From: Pseudomonas gingeri
GTDB lineage: Bacteria > Pseudomonadota > Gammaproteobacteria > Pseudomonadales > Pseudomonadaceae
Length of the DNA stretch: 64,000 nt
NCBI RefSeq assembly: GCF_013385425.1
Contig: NZ_JACAQA010000015.1
Span: forward strand, 62,001-126,000
Reading direction: 5' to 3'
The notes below the pieces were generated by a model. That model ran no database searches and had not been told where the DNA came from. It saw only the letters and a list, made by a program, of their open reading frames with translations. The translations under genes were made by a program, and so were the position numbers. Of the stretch, positions 15,984 through 27,166 are shown piece after piece. The number at the start of each line of letters is the position of its first letter. Position 1 is the stretch's first letter.

Positions 15984-17927
15984 ATGGGCCAGACTCGTTT
16001 TGCCAGTGGGCGTCAATTGGATCTGATCTGCCTCGGGCGCCTTGGCGTCGACCTCTATGCGCAGCAAGTCGGGGCGCGACTGGAGGATGTCTCGAGCTTT
16101 GCCAAATACCTCGGCGGGTCCTCCGCCAACATCGCTTTCGGCACCGCCCGCCTGGGGGTGAAGTCGGCGATGTTGAGTCGGGTGGGGGACGACCATATGG
16201 GGCGCTTCCTGGTCGAATCCCTGACCCGTGAAGGTTGCGACACCCGCGGTATCAAGGTCGACCCGGAACGTCTGACCGCCATGGTGCTGCTCGGTCTCAA
16301 GGACCGCGAAACCTTCCCGCTGGTGTTCTACCGCGAGAACTGCGCCGACATGGCCCTGCGCGCCGAAGACATCCGCGAGGACTTCGTTGCCTCCAGCAAG
16401 GCCTTGCTGATCACCGGCACTCACTTCTCCACCGCCGGGGTCTACAAGGCCAGTATCCAGGCCCTGGACTACGCGGAAAAACACAACGTCCGGCGCGTGC
16501 TCGATATCGATTACCGCCCGGTGCTCTGGGGGCTGACCGGCAAGGCCGACGGCGAAACCCGTTTTGTCGCCGACCAGCAGGTCAGCCAACATGTGCAGGC
16601 CATCCTTCCACGCTTCGACCTGATCGTGGGCACGGAAGAGGAGTTCCTGATCGCCGGTGGCAGCCAGGACTTGCTCACCGCACTGCGCACCGTGCGCGGG
16701 CTGACCGCCGCGACCCTGGTGGTCAAGCTCGGCGCGCAAGGCTGCACGGTGATTCACGGGCCGATTCCGGCGCGGCTCGAAGACGGTGCCATTTATCCGG
16801 GCGTACGGGTCGAGGTGCTCAACGTGCTGGGCGCCGGCGATGCCTTTATGTCGGGCTTCCTCTGCGGTTGGCTGGAGGAGGCCAGCGATGAACGCTGCTG
16901 CCAACTGGCCAATGCCTGTGGCGGTCTGGTGGTGTCACGGCATGCCTGCGCCCCGGCGATGCCGACCCGCGCCGAACTCGATTACCTGTTCAACAGCCCG
17001 GTGCCGATCACCCGGCCCGACCAGGACATGACCCTGCAACGCCTGCATCAGGTCAGTGTGCCGCGCAAAGCCTGGCGGCAACTGTTTATCTTTGCCTTTG
17101 ACCATCGCGGGCAATTGGTGGAACTGGCCCATAAGGGTGGCCGTGACCTCAATAGCATCGGTGAGCTCAAGCTGCTGTTTATCAAGGCCGTGGAGCGGGT
17201 CGAGGCCGAGCTGCGTCAACAGGGGATCGAGGCGGACGTCGGTCTGCTGGCCGATCAGCGCTTTGGCCAGGACTCGTTGAACGCCGCCACCGGTCGTGGC
17301 TGGTGGGTTGCGCGTCCGGTGGAAGTCCAGGGTTCCCGGCCGCTGGCCTTCGAGCAGGGCCGCTCCATCGGCAGCAACCTGATTGCCTGGCCCCAGGAGC
17401 AGATCATCAAGTGCCTGGTGCAATTCCATCCGGATGACGAGCCGATGCTGCGTCTGGAGCAGGAAGCGCAGATCAAGGCGCTGTACCAGGCGTCGCAGGT
17501 CAGTGGCCATGAGTTGCTGCTGGAGATCATCCCGCCCAAGGATCATCCATCGACCTACCCCGATGTGCTGTATCGCGCCCTCAAGCGCCTGTACAACCTG
17601 GATATCTACCCGGCCTGGTGGAAGATCGAAGCGCAAAGCGCCGCCGAATGGGAACAACTCGATGCCCTGATCCAGGAGCGCGATCCCTATTGCCGAGGCG
17701 TGGTCCTGCTGGGCCTGAACGCGCCGGCCGCGACCCTGGCGCAAGGTTTCCAGCAGGCCAGCCGGAGCCGGACTTGCCGCGGCTTTGCCGTCGGCCGGAC
17801 GATTTTCCAGGAGCCCAGCCGGGCCTGGATGGCCGGTGAAATCGATGATGAAGCCTTGATCCAGCAGGTGCAGGCGACGTTTGTCGGTCTGATCGACGCT
17901 TGGCGTTCGGCGCGTAAAGGTTTGTAG
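15984..17927 (+). CDS. iolC: Bifunctional 5-dehydro-2-deoxygluconokinase / DUF2090 aldolase-like protein
   Basis: ATG 15984 follows CAGGAGC; 647 residues. Residues ~10-330 are a PfkB kinase with YLGGSSANIAFG and the catalytic LGAGDAF loop (D286), phosphorylating 5-dehydro-2-deoxy-D-gluconate. Residues ~345-640 are a DUF2090 domain (FAFDHRGQL, LLEIIPPKDHP, GFAVGRTIFQEP), related to class I aldolases and assumed to cleave the phosphorylated product to dihydroxyacetone phosphate and malonate semialdehyde. The fusion is common in pseudomonads and replaces separate iolC and iolJ. First gene of the iol operon. Confidence 0.94.
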   Translation: MGQTRFASGRQLDLICLGRLGVDLYAQQVGARLEDVSSFAKYLGGSSANIAFGTARLGVKSAMLSRVGDDHMGRFLVESLTREGCDTRGIKVDPERLTAMVLLGLKDRETFPLVFYRENCADMALRAEDIREDFVASSKALLITGTHFSTAGVYKASIQALDYAEKHNVRRVLDIDYRPVLWGLTGKADGETRFVADQQVSQHVQAILPRFDLIVGTEEEFLIAGGSQDLLTALRTVRGLTAATLVVKLGAQGCTVIHGPIPARLEDGAIYPGVRVEVLNVLGAGDAFMSGFLCGWLEEASDERCCQLANACGGLVVSRHACAPAMPTRAELDYLFNSPVPITRPDQDMTLQRLHQVSVPRKAWRQLFIFAFDHRGQLVELAHKGGRDLNSIGELKLLFIKAVERVEAELRQQGIEADVGLLADQRFGQDSLNAATGRGWWVARPVEVQGSRPLAFEQGRSIGSNLIAWPQEQIIKCLVQFHPDDEPMLRLEQEAQIKALYQASQVSGHELLLEIIPPKDHPSTYPDVLYRALKRLYNLDIYPAWWKIEAQSAAEWEQLDALIQERDPYCRGVVLLGLNAPAATLAQGFQQASRSRTCRGFAVGRTIFQEPSRAWMAGEIDDEALIQQVQATFVGLIDAWRSARKGL

Positions 17928-17994
17928 GCACCAGGCTTTGACGACAACGGGTGCGATTTTCAACGGTATATAGAAAACAATAAAAGGTGCAGCC

Positions 17995-18888
17995 ATGCCC
18001 GCTATCCGAATTGGCATCAACCCGATCTCCTGGAGTAACGACGACCTGCCTTCCCTCGGCGGCGAGACACCGCTGAGCACCGCCCTGAGCGAAGGCAAGG
18101 ACATCGGCTACGAAGGGTTCGAGCTCAACGGCAAATTTCCCAAGGACGCCAAGGGCGTCGGCGATGTACTGCGGCCGTACGACCTGGCACTGGTCTCCGG
18201 CTGGTATTCCAGCCGCCTGGCCCGGCGTTCGGCGGCCGAGGAAATCGACGCCATCGCCAGTCATGTCGAGTTGCTCGCCCAGAACGGCGCCAAGGTGCTG
18301 GTCTACGGCGAAGTCGCCGACTCCATTCAAGGCCAGCGCATTGCGCTGGTGGAACGCCCGCGTTTTCACAGCGAACAGGCCTGGCAGGAATACGCTGACA
18401 AACTGACTGAGCTTGCGCGCTTCACCCTGTCCCGGGGTGTGCGCCTGGCCTATCACCACCACATGGGCGCCTACGTCGAATCGCCCGCTGACATCGACAA
18501 GTTGATGGCGCTGACCGGCAACGAAGTCGGCCTGCTGTTCGATTCGGGCCATTGCTACATGGGCGGAGGCGAGCCGCTGGAGGTGTTGCGCAGACATATC
18601 GGGCGGATCTGCCACGTGCATTTCAAGGACGTGCGCAAACCGGTGGTGCAACTGGCGCGCAACAACCTCTGGAGTTTCCCGGACTGCATCGTCAACGGCA
18701 CCTTCACTGTGCCCGGCGATGGCGATATCGACTTTGCCGCGCTGCTGGATGTGTTGCTGGCCGCCGATTATCACGGTTGGCTGGTGGTCGAGGCCGAACA
18801 GGATCCGGCTGTCGCGCCGAGTTATATCTACGCCAAGAAAGGCTTCGACACCTTGCGTGGCTTGCTCGACCGGAGGACCGGACAATGA
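17995..18888 (+). CDS. iolE: Myo-inosose-2 dehydratase
   Basis: 297 residues, standard IolE length. A TIM-barrel AP-endonuclease-2 family protein with INPISWSNDDLP at the start, the metal-site segments HHHMGAYVES and DSGHCYMGGG, and a C-terminal VVEAEQDPAVAPS. It converts 2-keto-myo-inositol to 3D-trihydroxycyclohexane-1,2-dione in the cytoplasm. Its stop codon overlaps the iolB start (ATGA), so the two are translationally coupled. Confidence 0.95.
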   Translation: MPAIRIGINPISWSNDDLPSLGGETPLSTALSEGKDIGYEGFELNGKFPKDAKGVGDVLRPYDLALVSGWYSSRLARRSAAEEIDAIASHVELLAQNGAKVLVYGEVADSIQGQRIALVERPRFHSEQAWQEYADKLTELARFTLSRGVRLAYHHHMGAYVESPADIDKLMALTGNEVGLLFDSGHCYMGGGEPLEVLRRHIGRICHVHFKDVRKPVVQLARNNLWSFPDCIVNGTFTVPGDGDIDFAALLDVLLAADYHGWLVVEAEQDPAVAPSYIYAKKGFDTLRGLLDRRTGQ

Positions 18889-19694
18889 GCCTGCTGGTCA
18901 AGAGCCACGCCAAGGGCCGGACCCTGGTCGAGTTGCCGGCCGGTACCCTGGAGTATGTCGGCTTCGCCGCCTATCGCCTGAGCCTGGGGGAAAACCTGCC
19001 AGTCAGCGCCGGTGATAAGGAGCTGTGCCTGGTGCTGCTCGGCGGTCGGGTCAGCATCAAGGGCGAAGCGCCGGGGCAGGGCGCCTTTGACTGGGACAAT
19101 ATCGGCGATCGCCAGTCGGTGTTCGAAGATAAGTCCCCCTATGCGGTCTACCTGCCGCCCGGCAGCCAGGCCCAGGTGGTGGCCTTGAGCGATGTGCAGA
19201 TTGCCGTCTGTGCCGCGCCCGGCTCAACAGCGGCGGGTCATGGCCCACGGCTGATCACCCCGCAAAGCATGAAGCGCAGCGTGCGCGGCAAAGGCGCCAA
19301 CACCCGTTATGTCTGCGACATCCTGCCGGACACCGAGCCTGCGCACTCGCTGCTGGTGGTGGAAGTGCGCACGCCGTCCGGGCACTCGTCGAGCTACCCG
19401 CCGCACAAGCACGACACCGACGACCTGCCGCACCAGAGCTTTCTCGAAGAGACCTATTACCACCAGGTCAATCCGCCCCAGGGCTTCGTCTTTCAGCGTG
19501 TCTACACCGATGACCGTTCCATCGACCAGGCCATGGCCGTGGAAAACAGCGACCTGGTGGTGGTGCCCAAGGGGTATCACCCGGTCAGCGTGCCCTACGG
19601 CTACGAGTCGTATTACCTGAATGTGATGGCCGGCCCCAAGCGCGTCTGGCAGTTCCATAACGACCCACGGCACAGCTGGTTGCTGGACCTGTAG
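18885..19694 (+). CDS. iolB: 5-deoxy-glucuronate isomerase
   Basis: 269 residues from the ATG overlapping the iolE stop. A bicupin with metal-binding pattern [14 protein letters not shown]...LEETYYH and a conserved C-terminal [19 protein letters not shown]. It isomerises 5-deoxy-glucuronate to 5-dehydro-2-deoxygluconate, the substrate of IolC. The reading frame continues upstream to 18552 inside iolE, but that part is out of phase with iolE coding and is not used. Confidence 0.95.
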   Translation: MSLLVKSHAKGRTLVELPAGTLEYVGFAAYRLSLGENLPVSAGDKELCLVLLGGRVSIKGEAPGQGAFDWDNIGDRQSVFEDKSPYAVYLPPGSQAQVVALSDVQIAVCAAPGSTAAGHGPRLITPQSMKRSVRGKGANTRYVCDILPDTEPAHSLLVVEVRTPSGHSSSYPPHKHDTDDLPHQSFLEETYYHQVNPPQGFVFQRVYTDDRSIDQAMAVENSDLVVVPKGYHPVSVPYGYESYYLNVMAGPKRVWQFHNDPRHSWLLDL

Positions 19695-19734
19695 GTCCGG
19701 CGGCATTTCAACTTTCGGATGGAGAATAAAAATA

Positions 19735-21237
19735 ATGAGTGAGGCTCCGGTTTTAGGCCATTACATCAACGGCCAGGTGCGCGACAGCGGTAGCGAGCGT
19801 TTCAGCAATGTCTTCAATCCGGCCACCGGCAGCGTGCAGGCGCGGGTCGGGCTGGCCAGCCAGCAGACCATCGATGACGCCGTCGCCAGTGCCTTGAAGG
19901 CTTTCCCGGCCTGGTCCGAGCAGTCATCCCTGCGCCGCTCGCGGGTGATGTTCAAGTTCAAGGAACTGCTGGATAAACACCACGATGAACTCGCCGAAAT
20001 CATCTGCCGGGAACATGGCAAGGTGTTTTCCGACGCCAAGGGTGAAGTCACCCGGGGTATCGAGATCGTCGAATACGCCTGCGGCGCGCCGAACCTGCTG
20101 AAAACCGATTTCAGCGACAATATCGGCGGTGGCATCGACAACTGGAACCTGCGCCAGCCCCTGGGCGTTTGCGCCGGGGTCACGCCGTTCAACTTTCCGG
20201 TGATGGTGCCGTTGTGGATGATCCCGCTGGCACTGGTCACCGGTAACTGCTTTATCCTCAAACCCTCCGAGCGCGACCCGTCGGCCAGTCTGTTGATGGC
20301 CCGTCTGTTGACCGAAGCCGGCCTGCCGGACGGCGTATTCAATGTGGTGCAGGGCGACAAGCTGGCGGTCGACGCCTTGCTCCAGCACCCGGATATCGAG
20401 GCCATTTCCTTTGTCGGCTCGACGCCGATTGCCGAGTACATCCACCAGCAGGCCACGGCGCGGGGCAAGCGGGTCCAGGCCCTGGGCGGGGCGAAGAACC
20501 ATATGATCGTGATGCCCGACGCCGACCTCGACCAGGCCGCCGATGCCTTGATCGGCGCCGCCTACGGTTCGGCCGGCGAGCGCTGCATGGCGATCTCGAT
20601 TGCCGTGGCGGTGGGCGAGGTCGGCGATGAGCTGATTGCCCGACTGCTGCCGCGTATCGATCAACTGAAGATCGGCAACGGCATGCAGGGCGACAGCGAC
20701 ATGGGGCCGCTGGTGACCGCCGAACACAAGGCCAAGGTCGAAGGCTTTATCGGCGAGGGCGTGGCCCAGGGCGCGCGGCTGATTGTCGACGGTCGCGGCT
20801 TCAAGGTGCCGGGTGCGGAAAACGGCTTCTTCGTCGGCGCCACGCTGTTCGACAACGTCACCACCGAAATGAGCATCTACCAGCAGGAAATCTTCGGCCC
20901 GGTGCTGGGGATCGTGCGGGTTCCGGATTTTGCCAGCGCCGTGGCGTTGATCAATGCCCACGAGTTCGGCAATGGCGTGTCCTGTTTCACCAGCGACGGC
21001 GGGATTGCCCGCTCCTTTGCCCGCAGCATCAAGGTCGGCATGGTCGGCATCAACGTACCGATCCCCGTGCCCATGGCCTGGCACTCGTTCGGTGGCTGGA
21101 AGCGCTCGTTGTTCGGCGACCACCATGCCTACGGCGATGAAGGCCTGCGTTTCTACAGCCGGTACAAGAGCGTGATGCAGCGCTGGCCGGACAGCATTGC
21201 CAAAGGCCCTGAATTCAGCATGCCCACCGCCAAGTAG
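19735..21237 (+). CDS. iolA: CoA-acylating (methyl)malonate-semialdehyde dehydrogenase
   Basis: 500 residues of the aldehyde dehydrogenase superfamily. The catalytic cysteine is C284 in [10 protein letters not shown]. The [12 protein letters not shown] and [17 protein letters not shown] motifs distinguish the MMSDH/IolA branch. It converts malonate semialdehyde with CoA and NAD to acetyl-CoA and CO2, the last step of inositol breakdown. The same protein type is called MmsA in valine catabolism; operon position supports IolA. Confidence 0.94.
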   Translation: MSEAPVLGHYINGQVRDSGSERFSNVFNPATGSVQARVGLASQQTIDDAVASALKAFPAWSEQSSLRRSRVMFKFKELLDKHHDELAEIICREHGKVFSDAKGEVTRGIEIVEYACGAPNLLKTDFSDNIGGGIDNWNLRQPLGVCAGVTPFNFPVMVPLWMIPLALVTGNCFILKPSERDPSASLLMARLLTEAGLPDGVFNVVQGDKLAVDALLQHPDIEAISFVGSTPIAEYIHQQATARGKRVQALGGAKNHMIVMPDADLDQAADALIGAAYGSAGERCMAISIAVAVGEVGDELIARLLPRIDQLKIGNGMQGDSDMGPLVTAEHKAKVEGFIGEGVAQGARLIVDGRGFKVPGAENGFFVGATLFDNVTTEMSIYQQEIFGPVLGIVRVPDFASAVALINAHEFGNGVSCFTSDGGIARSFARSIKVGMVGINVPIPVPMAWHSFGGWKRSLFGDHHAYGDEGLRFYSRYKSVMQRWPDSIAKGPEFSMPTAK

Positions 21238-21272
21238 GCGATCTTCATCTTTGTCCGCGGAGAACAAGAATA

Positions 21273-22103
21273 ATGAACCAGCCCCTGCGTTTCGCCCTGA
21301 ACCGTATGGTTGCCCCACGTTTGTCACTGCCGCAATTCATTGAACTGGCGGTGGCCCTGAAGGCCGATGCCATCGAGATCCGCAACGATCTCATGGGTGT
21401 CGAGATCGAAGATGGCACACCGGCCGTGCGGGTCCGCGAGTTGTGCGCGGCCCACGGCATCAAGGTGCTGTCGATCAACGCCCTGTACCCCTTTGATGTC
21501 TGGAATGCCGAGCGCCGTGCGCAGACCCTGGCGCTGGCGGCCTATGCCCGTGATTGCGGGGCCGAGGGCCTGGTGATGTGCCCGTTCAATGATCGCGACG
21601 ATCCACGCTCGGAAGCACAACGCAACGCCGGGTTGCGTACGGCCTTGAGCGAACTGGCGCCGATTCTGCGTGAGTACGGGATTCTCGGTTTTATCGAGCC
21701 CCTGGGTTTCGAAGAGTGCGCATTGCGGCGCAAGCGCACGGCGGTGGAGGCGATCAAGGCGATTGGCGGGCTGGATGTGTTCCGCCTGGTGCATGACACC
21801 TTTCATCATCACCTGGCCGGCGAACAGGAATACTTCCCCGAGCTGACCGGCCTGGTGCATATCTCCGGGGTCGAGGACGCGCAAGCGCCGCTGGCGACCA
21901 TCCGTGACGGCCATCGGGTGCTGGTGGGCGAGGCCGATATCCTCGGCAACGCGGCGCAGATCGAAGCCTTGCGCAGCAGCGGTTACAACGGCTACCTGTC
22001 GTTCGAACCCTTTGCCGAAAGCGTGCATGGGCGGGCGGATATCCAGCAGGCCCTGGGCGCGAGCATGGTCCATCTTCAACAGGCATTGGCGGTGCAAGCA
22101 TGA
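21273..22103 (+). CDS. iolI: TIM-barrel isomerase, IolI-like (inosose isomerase)
   Basis: 276 residues, AP-endonuclease-2 family barrel. Visible are the first strand/motif [24 protein letters not shown], a central IEPLGF with the metal-ligand Glu, [11 protein letters not shown] and a C-terminal [10 protein letters not shown]. Length and order of motifs match 2-keto-myo-inositol isomerase IolI, which interconverts inosose isomers so that other inositols can enter the pathway. The end overlaps iolD by ATGA. Confidence 0.75.
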   Translation: MNQPLRFALNRMVAPRLSLPQFIELAVALKADAIEIRNDLMGVEIEDGTPAVRVRELCAAHGIKVLSINALYPFDVWNAERRAQTLALAAYARDCGAEGLVMCPFNDRDDPRSEAQRNAGLRTALSELAPILREYGILGFIEPLGFEECALRRKRTAVEAIKAIGGLDVFRLVHDTFHHHLAGEQEYFPELTGLVHISGVEDAQAPLATIRDGHRVLVGEADILGNAAQIEALRSSGYNGYLSFEPFAESVHGRADIQQALGASMVHLQQALAVQA

Positions 22104-24031
22104 CCACGACCCGACTGACCATGGCCCAGGCGCTGGTGAAGTTCCTCGACAACCAGTACGTCGAGGTCGATGGGGTGCAAAGCAAGTTTGTCGTCGGGGT
22201 CTTCACCATCTTCGGCCACGGCAATGTGCTCGGCCTTGGCCAGGCACTGGAGCAGGACAGCGGCGACCTGGTGGTCCACCAGGGCCGCAACGAGCAGGGC
22301 ATGGCCCATGCGGCCATCGGCTTTGCCAAGCAGCACCTGCGGCGGAAAATCTACGCCTGCACCTCGTCGGTCGGCCCCGGCGCGGCGAATATGCTCACCG
22401 CCGCCGCGACGGCGACCGCCAACCGTATTCCCCTGCTGCTGCTGCCCGGCGATGTCTACGCCAGTCGCCAGCCGGACCCGGTGCTGCAACAGATCGAGCA
22501 GTTCCATGACCTGAGCATCAGCACCAATGATGCTTTCAAGGCCGTCAGCAAATACTGGGACCGCATCAATCGTCCGGAACAGTTGATGAGCGCGGCGATC
22601 CACGCCATGCGGGTACTCACTGATCCTGCGGAAACCGGCGCGGTAACCCTGGCCTTGCCCCAGGACGTCCAGGCCGAAGCCTATGACTACCCCGATTATT
22701 TCCTGCAAAAGCGCGTGCACCGCATCGACCGCCGTCCGGCCACCGAGGCCATGCTCGGCGACGCCGTGGCGCTGCTCAAGGGCAAGCGCAAACCGCTGAT
22801 CATCTGTGGTGGCGGGGTTCGGTATTCCGGGGCGAATGCGGCGTTGCAGGCCTTTGCCGAACGCTTCGACATTCCTTTCGCCGAGACCCAGGCCGGCAAG
22901 AGCGCGGTGGTCTCCAGCCATCCGCTGAACGTCGGCGGCATCGGTGAAACCGGCTGCCTGGCGGCCAACCTGCTGGCCAAGGAAGCCGACCTGATCATCG
23001 GCATCGGTACCCGCTACTCGGATTTCACCACCGCGTCGAAGTGGCTGTTCCAGCATCCCGAGGTGCAGTTCCTCAACCTCAATATCAGCCCCTGTGACGC
23101 CCTGAAACTCGATGGCGTGCAGGTGCTGGCCGATGCCCGCTCAGCGTTGCAGGCGTTGGGCGAGGCGCTGGGTGATTACCGCGCCAGCTGGGGCGAGCAA
23201 ACACGCCAGGCCAAGGCCCGGTTGGACGAGGAGGTCGACCGGGTCTATCAGGTCGAGTACCAGGCCAAGGATTTCGTCCCGGAAATCAACGACCACATGG
23301 ACCCGGCGGTGCTGCGCGAATTTATCGAGCTGACCGGTTCCTGCCTGACCCAGAGCCGGGTGCTCGGCGTGTTGAACGAAACCCTGGCCGATGACGCGGT
23401 GATCGTCGCGGCGGCCGGCAGCTTGCCCGGCGACCTGCAACGCAGCTGGCGCAGCAAGGGCGTGAACACCTATCACGTCGAGTACGGCTATTCCTGCATG
23501 GGCTACGAGGTCAATGCCGCCCTCGGGGTGAAACTCGCGGAACCGGCGCGGGAGGTCTATGCCCTGGTCGGCGACGGCTCCTACATGATGCTGCATTCGG
23601 AGCTGGTCACCTCGATCCAGGAGCGGCGCAAGATCAACGTGATCCTGCTCGACAACATGACCTTCGGCTGCATCAACAACCTGCAGATGGAACACGGCAT
23701 GGACAGCTTCGGCACCGAGTTCCGTTTCCGCGATCCGGCCACCGGCAAGCTCGACGGCGACTTTGTCCCGGTGGACTTCGCCATGAGCGCGGCGGCCTAC
23801 GGTTGCAAGACCTACAAGGTCAACACGGTCGAGCAGTTGCAGGCGGCCCTGGCCGATGCGCGGTTGCAGACGGTGTCGACGCTGATCGATATCAAGGTCC
23901 TGCCCAAGACCATGATTCACAAATACCTGTCCTGGTGGCGGGTCGGCGTGGCGCAAGTCTCCACCAGCGCGCGCACCGATGCCGTGGCCAAAAACCTTAA
24001 CGAGCAACTGGCCAAGGCGCGTCAGTACTGA
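22100..24031 (+). CDS. iolD: 3D-(3,5/4)-trihydroxycyclohexane-1,2-dione hydrolase
   Basis: 643 residues, a thiamine-diphosphate enzyme of the acetolactate synthase superfamily. The N-terminal PYR domain has the cofactor glutamate in [12 protein letters not shown] (E65). The C-terminal PP domain has [12 protein letters not shown] with the Mg-binding [12 protein letters not shown]. It opens the ring of the dione to 5-deoxy-D-glucuronate. It is translationally coupled to the upstream iolI. Confidence 0.96.
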   Translation: MTTTRLTMAQALVKFLDNQYVEVDGVQSKFVVGVFTIFGHGNVLGLGQALEQDSGDLVVHQGRNEQGMAHAAIGFAKQHLRRKIYACTSSVGPGAANMLTAAATATANRIPLLLLPGDVYASRQPDPVLQQIEQFHDLSISTNDAFKAVSKYWDRINRPEQLMSAAIHAMRVLTDPAETGAVTLALPQDVQAEAYDYPDYFLQKRVHRIDRRPATEAMLGDAVALLKGKRKPLIICGGGVRYSGANAALQAFAERFDIPFAETQAGKSAVVSSHPLNVGGIGETGCLAANLLAKEADLIIGIGTRYSDFTTASKWLFQHPEVQFLNLNISPCDALKLDGVQVLADARSALQALGEALGDYRASWGEQTRQAKARLDEEVDRVYQVEYQAKDFVPEINDHMDPAVLREFIELTGSCLTQSRVLGVLNETLADDAVIVAAAGSLPGDLQRSWRSKGVNTYHVEYGYSCMGYEVNAALGVKLAEPAREVYALVGDGSYMMLHSELVTSIQERRKINVILLDNMTFGCINNLQMEHGMDSFGTEFRFRDPATGKLDGDFVPVDFAMSAAAYGCKTYKVNTVEQLQAALADARLQTVSTLIDIKVLPKTMIHKYLSWWRVGVAQVSTSARTDAVAKNLNEQLAKARQY

Positions 24032-25084
<1,053 letters not shown>

Positions 25085-25098
25085 GGCCTTGCCATTGA

Positions 25099-25125
25099 GC
25101 GTTCCCACCCCGCGGGTGGGAACGC
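25099..25125 (+). repeat. Perfect 12-bp intercistronic hairpin between iolG and iolH
   Basis: GCGTTCCCACCC and GGGTGGGAACGC flank a 3-base loop, ending exactly one base before the AAGGAG ribosome site of the next gene. It resembles the GTTCCCAC...GTGGGAAC repeats widespread between genes in fluorescent pseudomonads. Here it could stabilise the upstream mRNA, act as a processing site or reduce iolH translation. Confidence 0.8.
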
Positions 25126-25139
25126 AAGGAGAACCCATC

Positions 25140-26000
25140 ATGCGTATTGCCCTCGACCCCTATATGTACCGCAACTTGCCCCTGGGCAAGATGGTCGACA
25201 AGGTCGCCGAGCTCGGTTACCAACATATCGAGCTGTCGCCCCGGGAAGATTTCCTGCCGTTCTACAAGGCGCCACGGGTTGACCGGGCGCGCATCAAGGC
25301 GTTTCGCAAAGCCCTGAGCGACACCGGGGTGCAACTCTCGTCGCTGCTGCCGATGTATCACTGGGCCGCCGCCGACGAAGGCCTGCGGGTGGCGGCGGTG
25401 CGCAACTGGAAGCGGGCGATCCAGATCGCCGTGGACATGGACTGCGAGCTGGTCAATACGGAGTTCACCGGACAGTCGGACAACCCGCTGGTCTGTGAAA
25501 ACCAGTTCATGCGCTCGATGGACGAGTTGATGCCGGAGTTCGAACGCGAAGGCATCAAGCTGGATATCCAGGCGCACCCCTATGACTTCTGCGAGCGCAA
25601 CAACGAGTCGGTCGACATCATTCGTGGCCTCGACCGCGACTGGATCAACTACCTCTATGCCGCTCCGCACACCTTTTTCTATGACGACGGCAAAGGTGAC
25701 ATCGCCTCGATGCTCAAGTACGCCGGCTCCAAGCTCAGTCACCTGATCATCGCCGACACCTACAACCACAAGGCCTCGTCGAGCCTGCGTTATATCGTCA
25801 ATCCACCGGGGGTCACGGCCACCGTGCACCAGCACCTGGATATCGGCCAGGGCGAGGTCGACTGGGAGGCGTTTTTCGGCACCCTGCGCGAGATCAAGTT
25901 CGATGGCATCGCCACGGTATCGGTGTTCGCCTGGGAGGATCGCCCGGACGAATCGAACCGGATGATGCTCGAACGCGTCACCCGCGAGCTTTGCCAGTAA
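25140..26000 (+). CDS. iolH: TIM-barrel isomerase, IolH-like
   Basis: ATG 25140 with AAGGAG eight bases upstream gives 286 residues. The protein tracks the Bacillus IolH pattern closely: [70 protein letters not shown] and [15 protein letters not shown]. These are metal-ligand strands of the AP-endonuclease-2 fold. The precise reaction of IolH is not established. It is the last enzyme gene of the cluster, before the importer genes. Confidence 0.85.
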   Translation: MRIALDPYMYRNLPLGKMVDKVAELGYQHIELSPREDFLPFYKAPRVDRARIKAFRKALSDTGVQLSSLLPMYHWAAADEGLRVAAVRNWKRAIQIAVDMDCELVNTEFTGQSDNPLVCENQFMRSMDELMPEFEREGIKLDIQAHPYDFCERNNESVDIIRGLDRDWINYLYAAPHTFFYDDGKGDIASMLKYAGSKLSHLIIADTYNHKASSSLRYIVNPPGVTATVHQHLDIGQGEVDWEAFFGTLREIKFDGIATVSVFAWEDRPDESNRMMLERVTRELCQ

Positions 26001-26039
26001 GGCCCAAAGATGAAAAAGAAAATAAATTTCTAAAACAGA

Positions 26040-26068
26040 TTGATATGGAAATTATTTTCCAATAAAGT
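26040..26068 (+). promoter_or_regulatory. Sigma-70-like promoter with IolR-type operator in its spacer
   Basis: TTGATA (26040-26045) and TAAAGT (26063-26068) are 17 bp apart. The spacer holds TGGAAA-TTAT-TTTCCA, a perfect inverted repeat containing GGAA-N6-TTCC (26047-26060), the same pattern as upstream of iolC. A repressor bound here would block the promoter of the inositol importer operon. Confidence 0.72.
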
Positions 26069-26169
26069 CAATTTCAGGTTGTCGACTGCTGACGATCGTT
26101 CGCTTGCCGGTCACTGAAAGAGTCACGTTTGATCCATAAAACCAACAAGAATGTGGAGAAAGACTTTTC

Positions 26170-27096
26170 ATGAAAACCAAGATCCGTTTCACTTCCCTTG
26201 CCCTGTCCCTGATGCTCGCCAGCGGTGCCGCCTTCGCCGACATGAAGATCGGCGTGAGCATGTCGCAGTTCGATGACACTTGGCTGACCTACCTGCGTGA
26301 ATCCATGGACCAGAAAGCCAAGTCCATGCCCGACGGTGTGAAACTGCAGTTCGAAGACGCCCGTGGCGATGTGGTCAAGCAACTGAGCCAGGTGGAAAGC
26401 TTCGTCAGCCAGAAGGTCGACGCCATCATCGTCAACCCGGTGGACACTGCCGCCACCAAGAAAATCACTGACGCGGCGGTCAAGGCGGGGATTCCCCTGG
26501 TCTACGTCAACCGCCGGCCGGATGATCTGAACCTGCCCAAGGGCGTGACCACCGTCGCTTCCAACGACCTCGAAGCCGGGCAGATGCAGATGCAGTACCT
26601 CGCCGAGAAAATGAACGGCAAGGGCGACATCGTGATCCTCCTCGGTGACCTCGCCAACAACTCCACCACCAACCGTACCAAGGGCGTCAAGGACGTCCTG
26701 GCCAAGTACCCGAACATCAAGATCGAGCAGGAGCAGACCGGTACCTGGTCGCGGGACAAAGGCATGACCCTGGTCAACGACTGGCTGACCCAGGGCCGCA
26801 AATTCGATGCCGTGGTCGCCAACAACGACGAGATGGCCATCGGCGCGTCCATGGCGCTGGAGCAGGCCGGGGTGAAAAAGGGTAGTGTGCTGATTGCCGG
26901 TGTCGACGGTACCCCCGATGGCCTGCGTGCGGTGACAAAAGGCGATATGACGGTCTCGGTGTTCCAGGATGCCAAGGGCCAGGCGGTCGGTTCCCTCGAC
27001 GCCGCGGTGAAGATGGCCAAGCATGAGCCGGTCGAACAGGCGGTGTGGGTGCCGTATCGCCTGATCACTCCGCAAAACGTTGCTCAGTTCAAATAG
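26170..27096 (+). CDS. Periplasmic sugar-binding protein, probably inositol importer subunit
   Basis: 308 residues with a signal peptide (~23 residues, cleavage at AFA-D). It is a ribose-type periplasmic binding protein (Peripla_BP_4): MSQFDDTWLTYLRE, VDAIIVNPVDTAA, VVANNDEMAIGA, IAGVDGTPDGL. The family includes IbpA of Caulobacter, which binds myo-inositol. Its position after iolH behind an IolR-like operator supports inositol as ligand. First gene of a three-gene CUT2 importer operon. Confidence 0.88.
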   Translation: MKTKIRFTSLALSLMLASGAAFADMKIGVSMSQFDDTWLTYLRESMDQKAKSMPDGVKLQFEDARGDVVKQLSQVESFVSQKVDAIIVNPVDTAATKKITDAAVKAGIPLVYVNRRPDDLNLPKGVTTVASNDLEAGQMQMQYLAEKMNGKGDIVILLGDLANNSTTNRTKGVKDVLAKYPNIKIEQEQTGTWSRDKGMTLVNDWLTQGRKFDAVVANNDEMAIGASMALEQAGVKKGSVLIAGVDGTPDGLRAVTKGDMTVSVFQDAKGQAVGSLDAAVKMAKHEPVEQAVWVPYRLITPQNVAQFK

Positions 27097-27166
27097 TCAG
27101 TCCGTTCAATAACAACAATAAACAAGCAAGGTCGCACTGCCCGCCTTGCTGATGGAGTACCTGATC

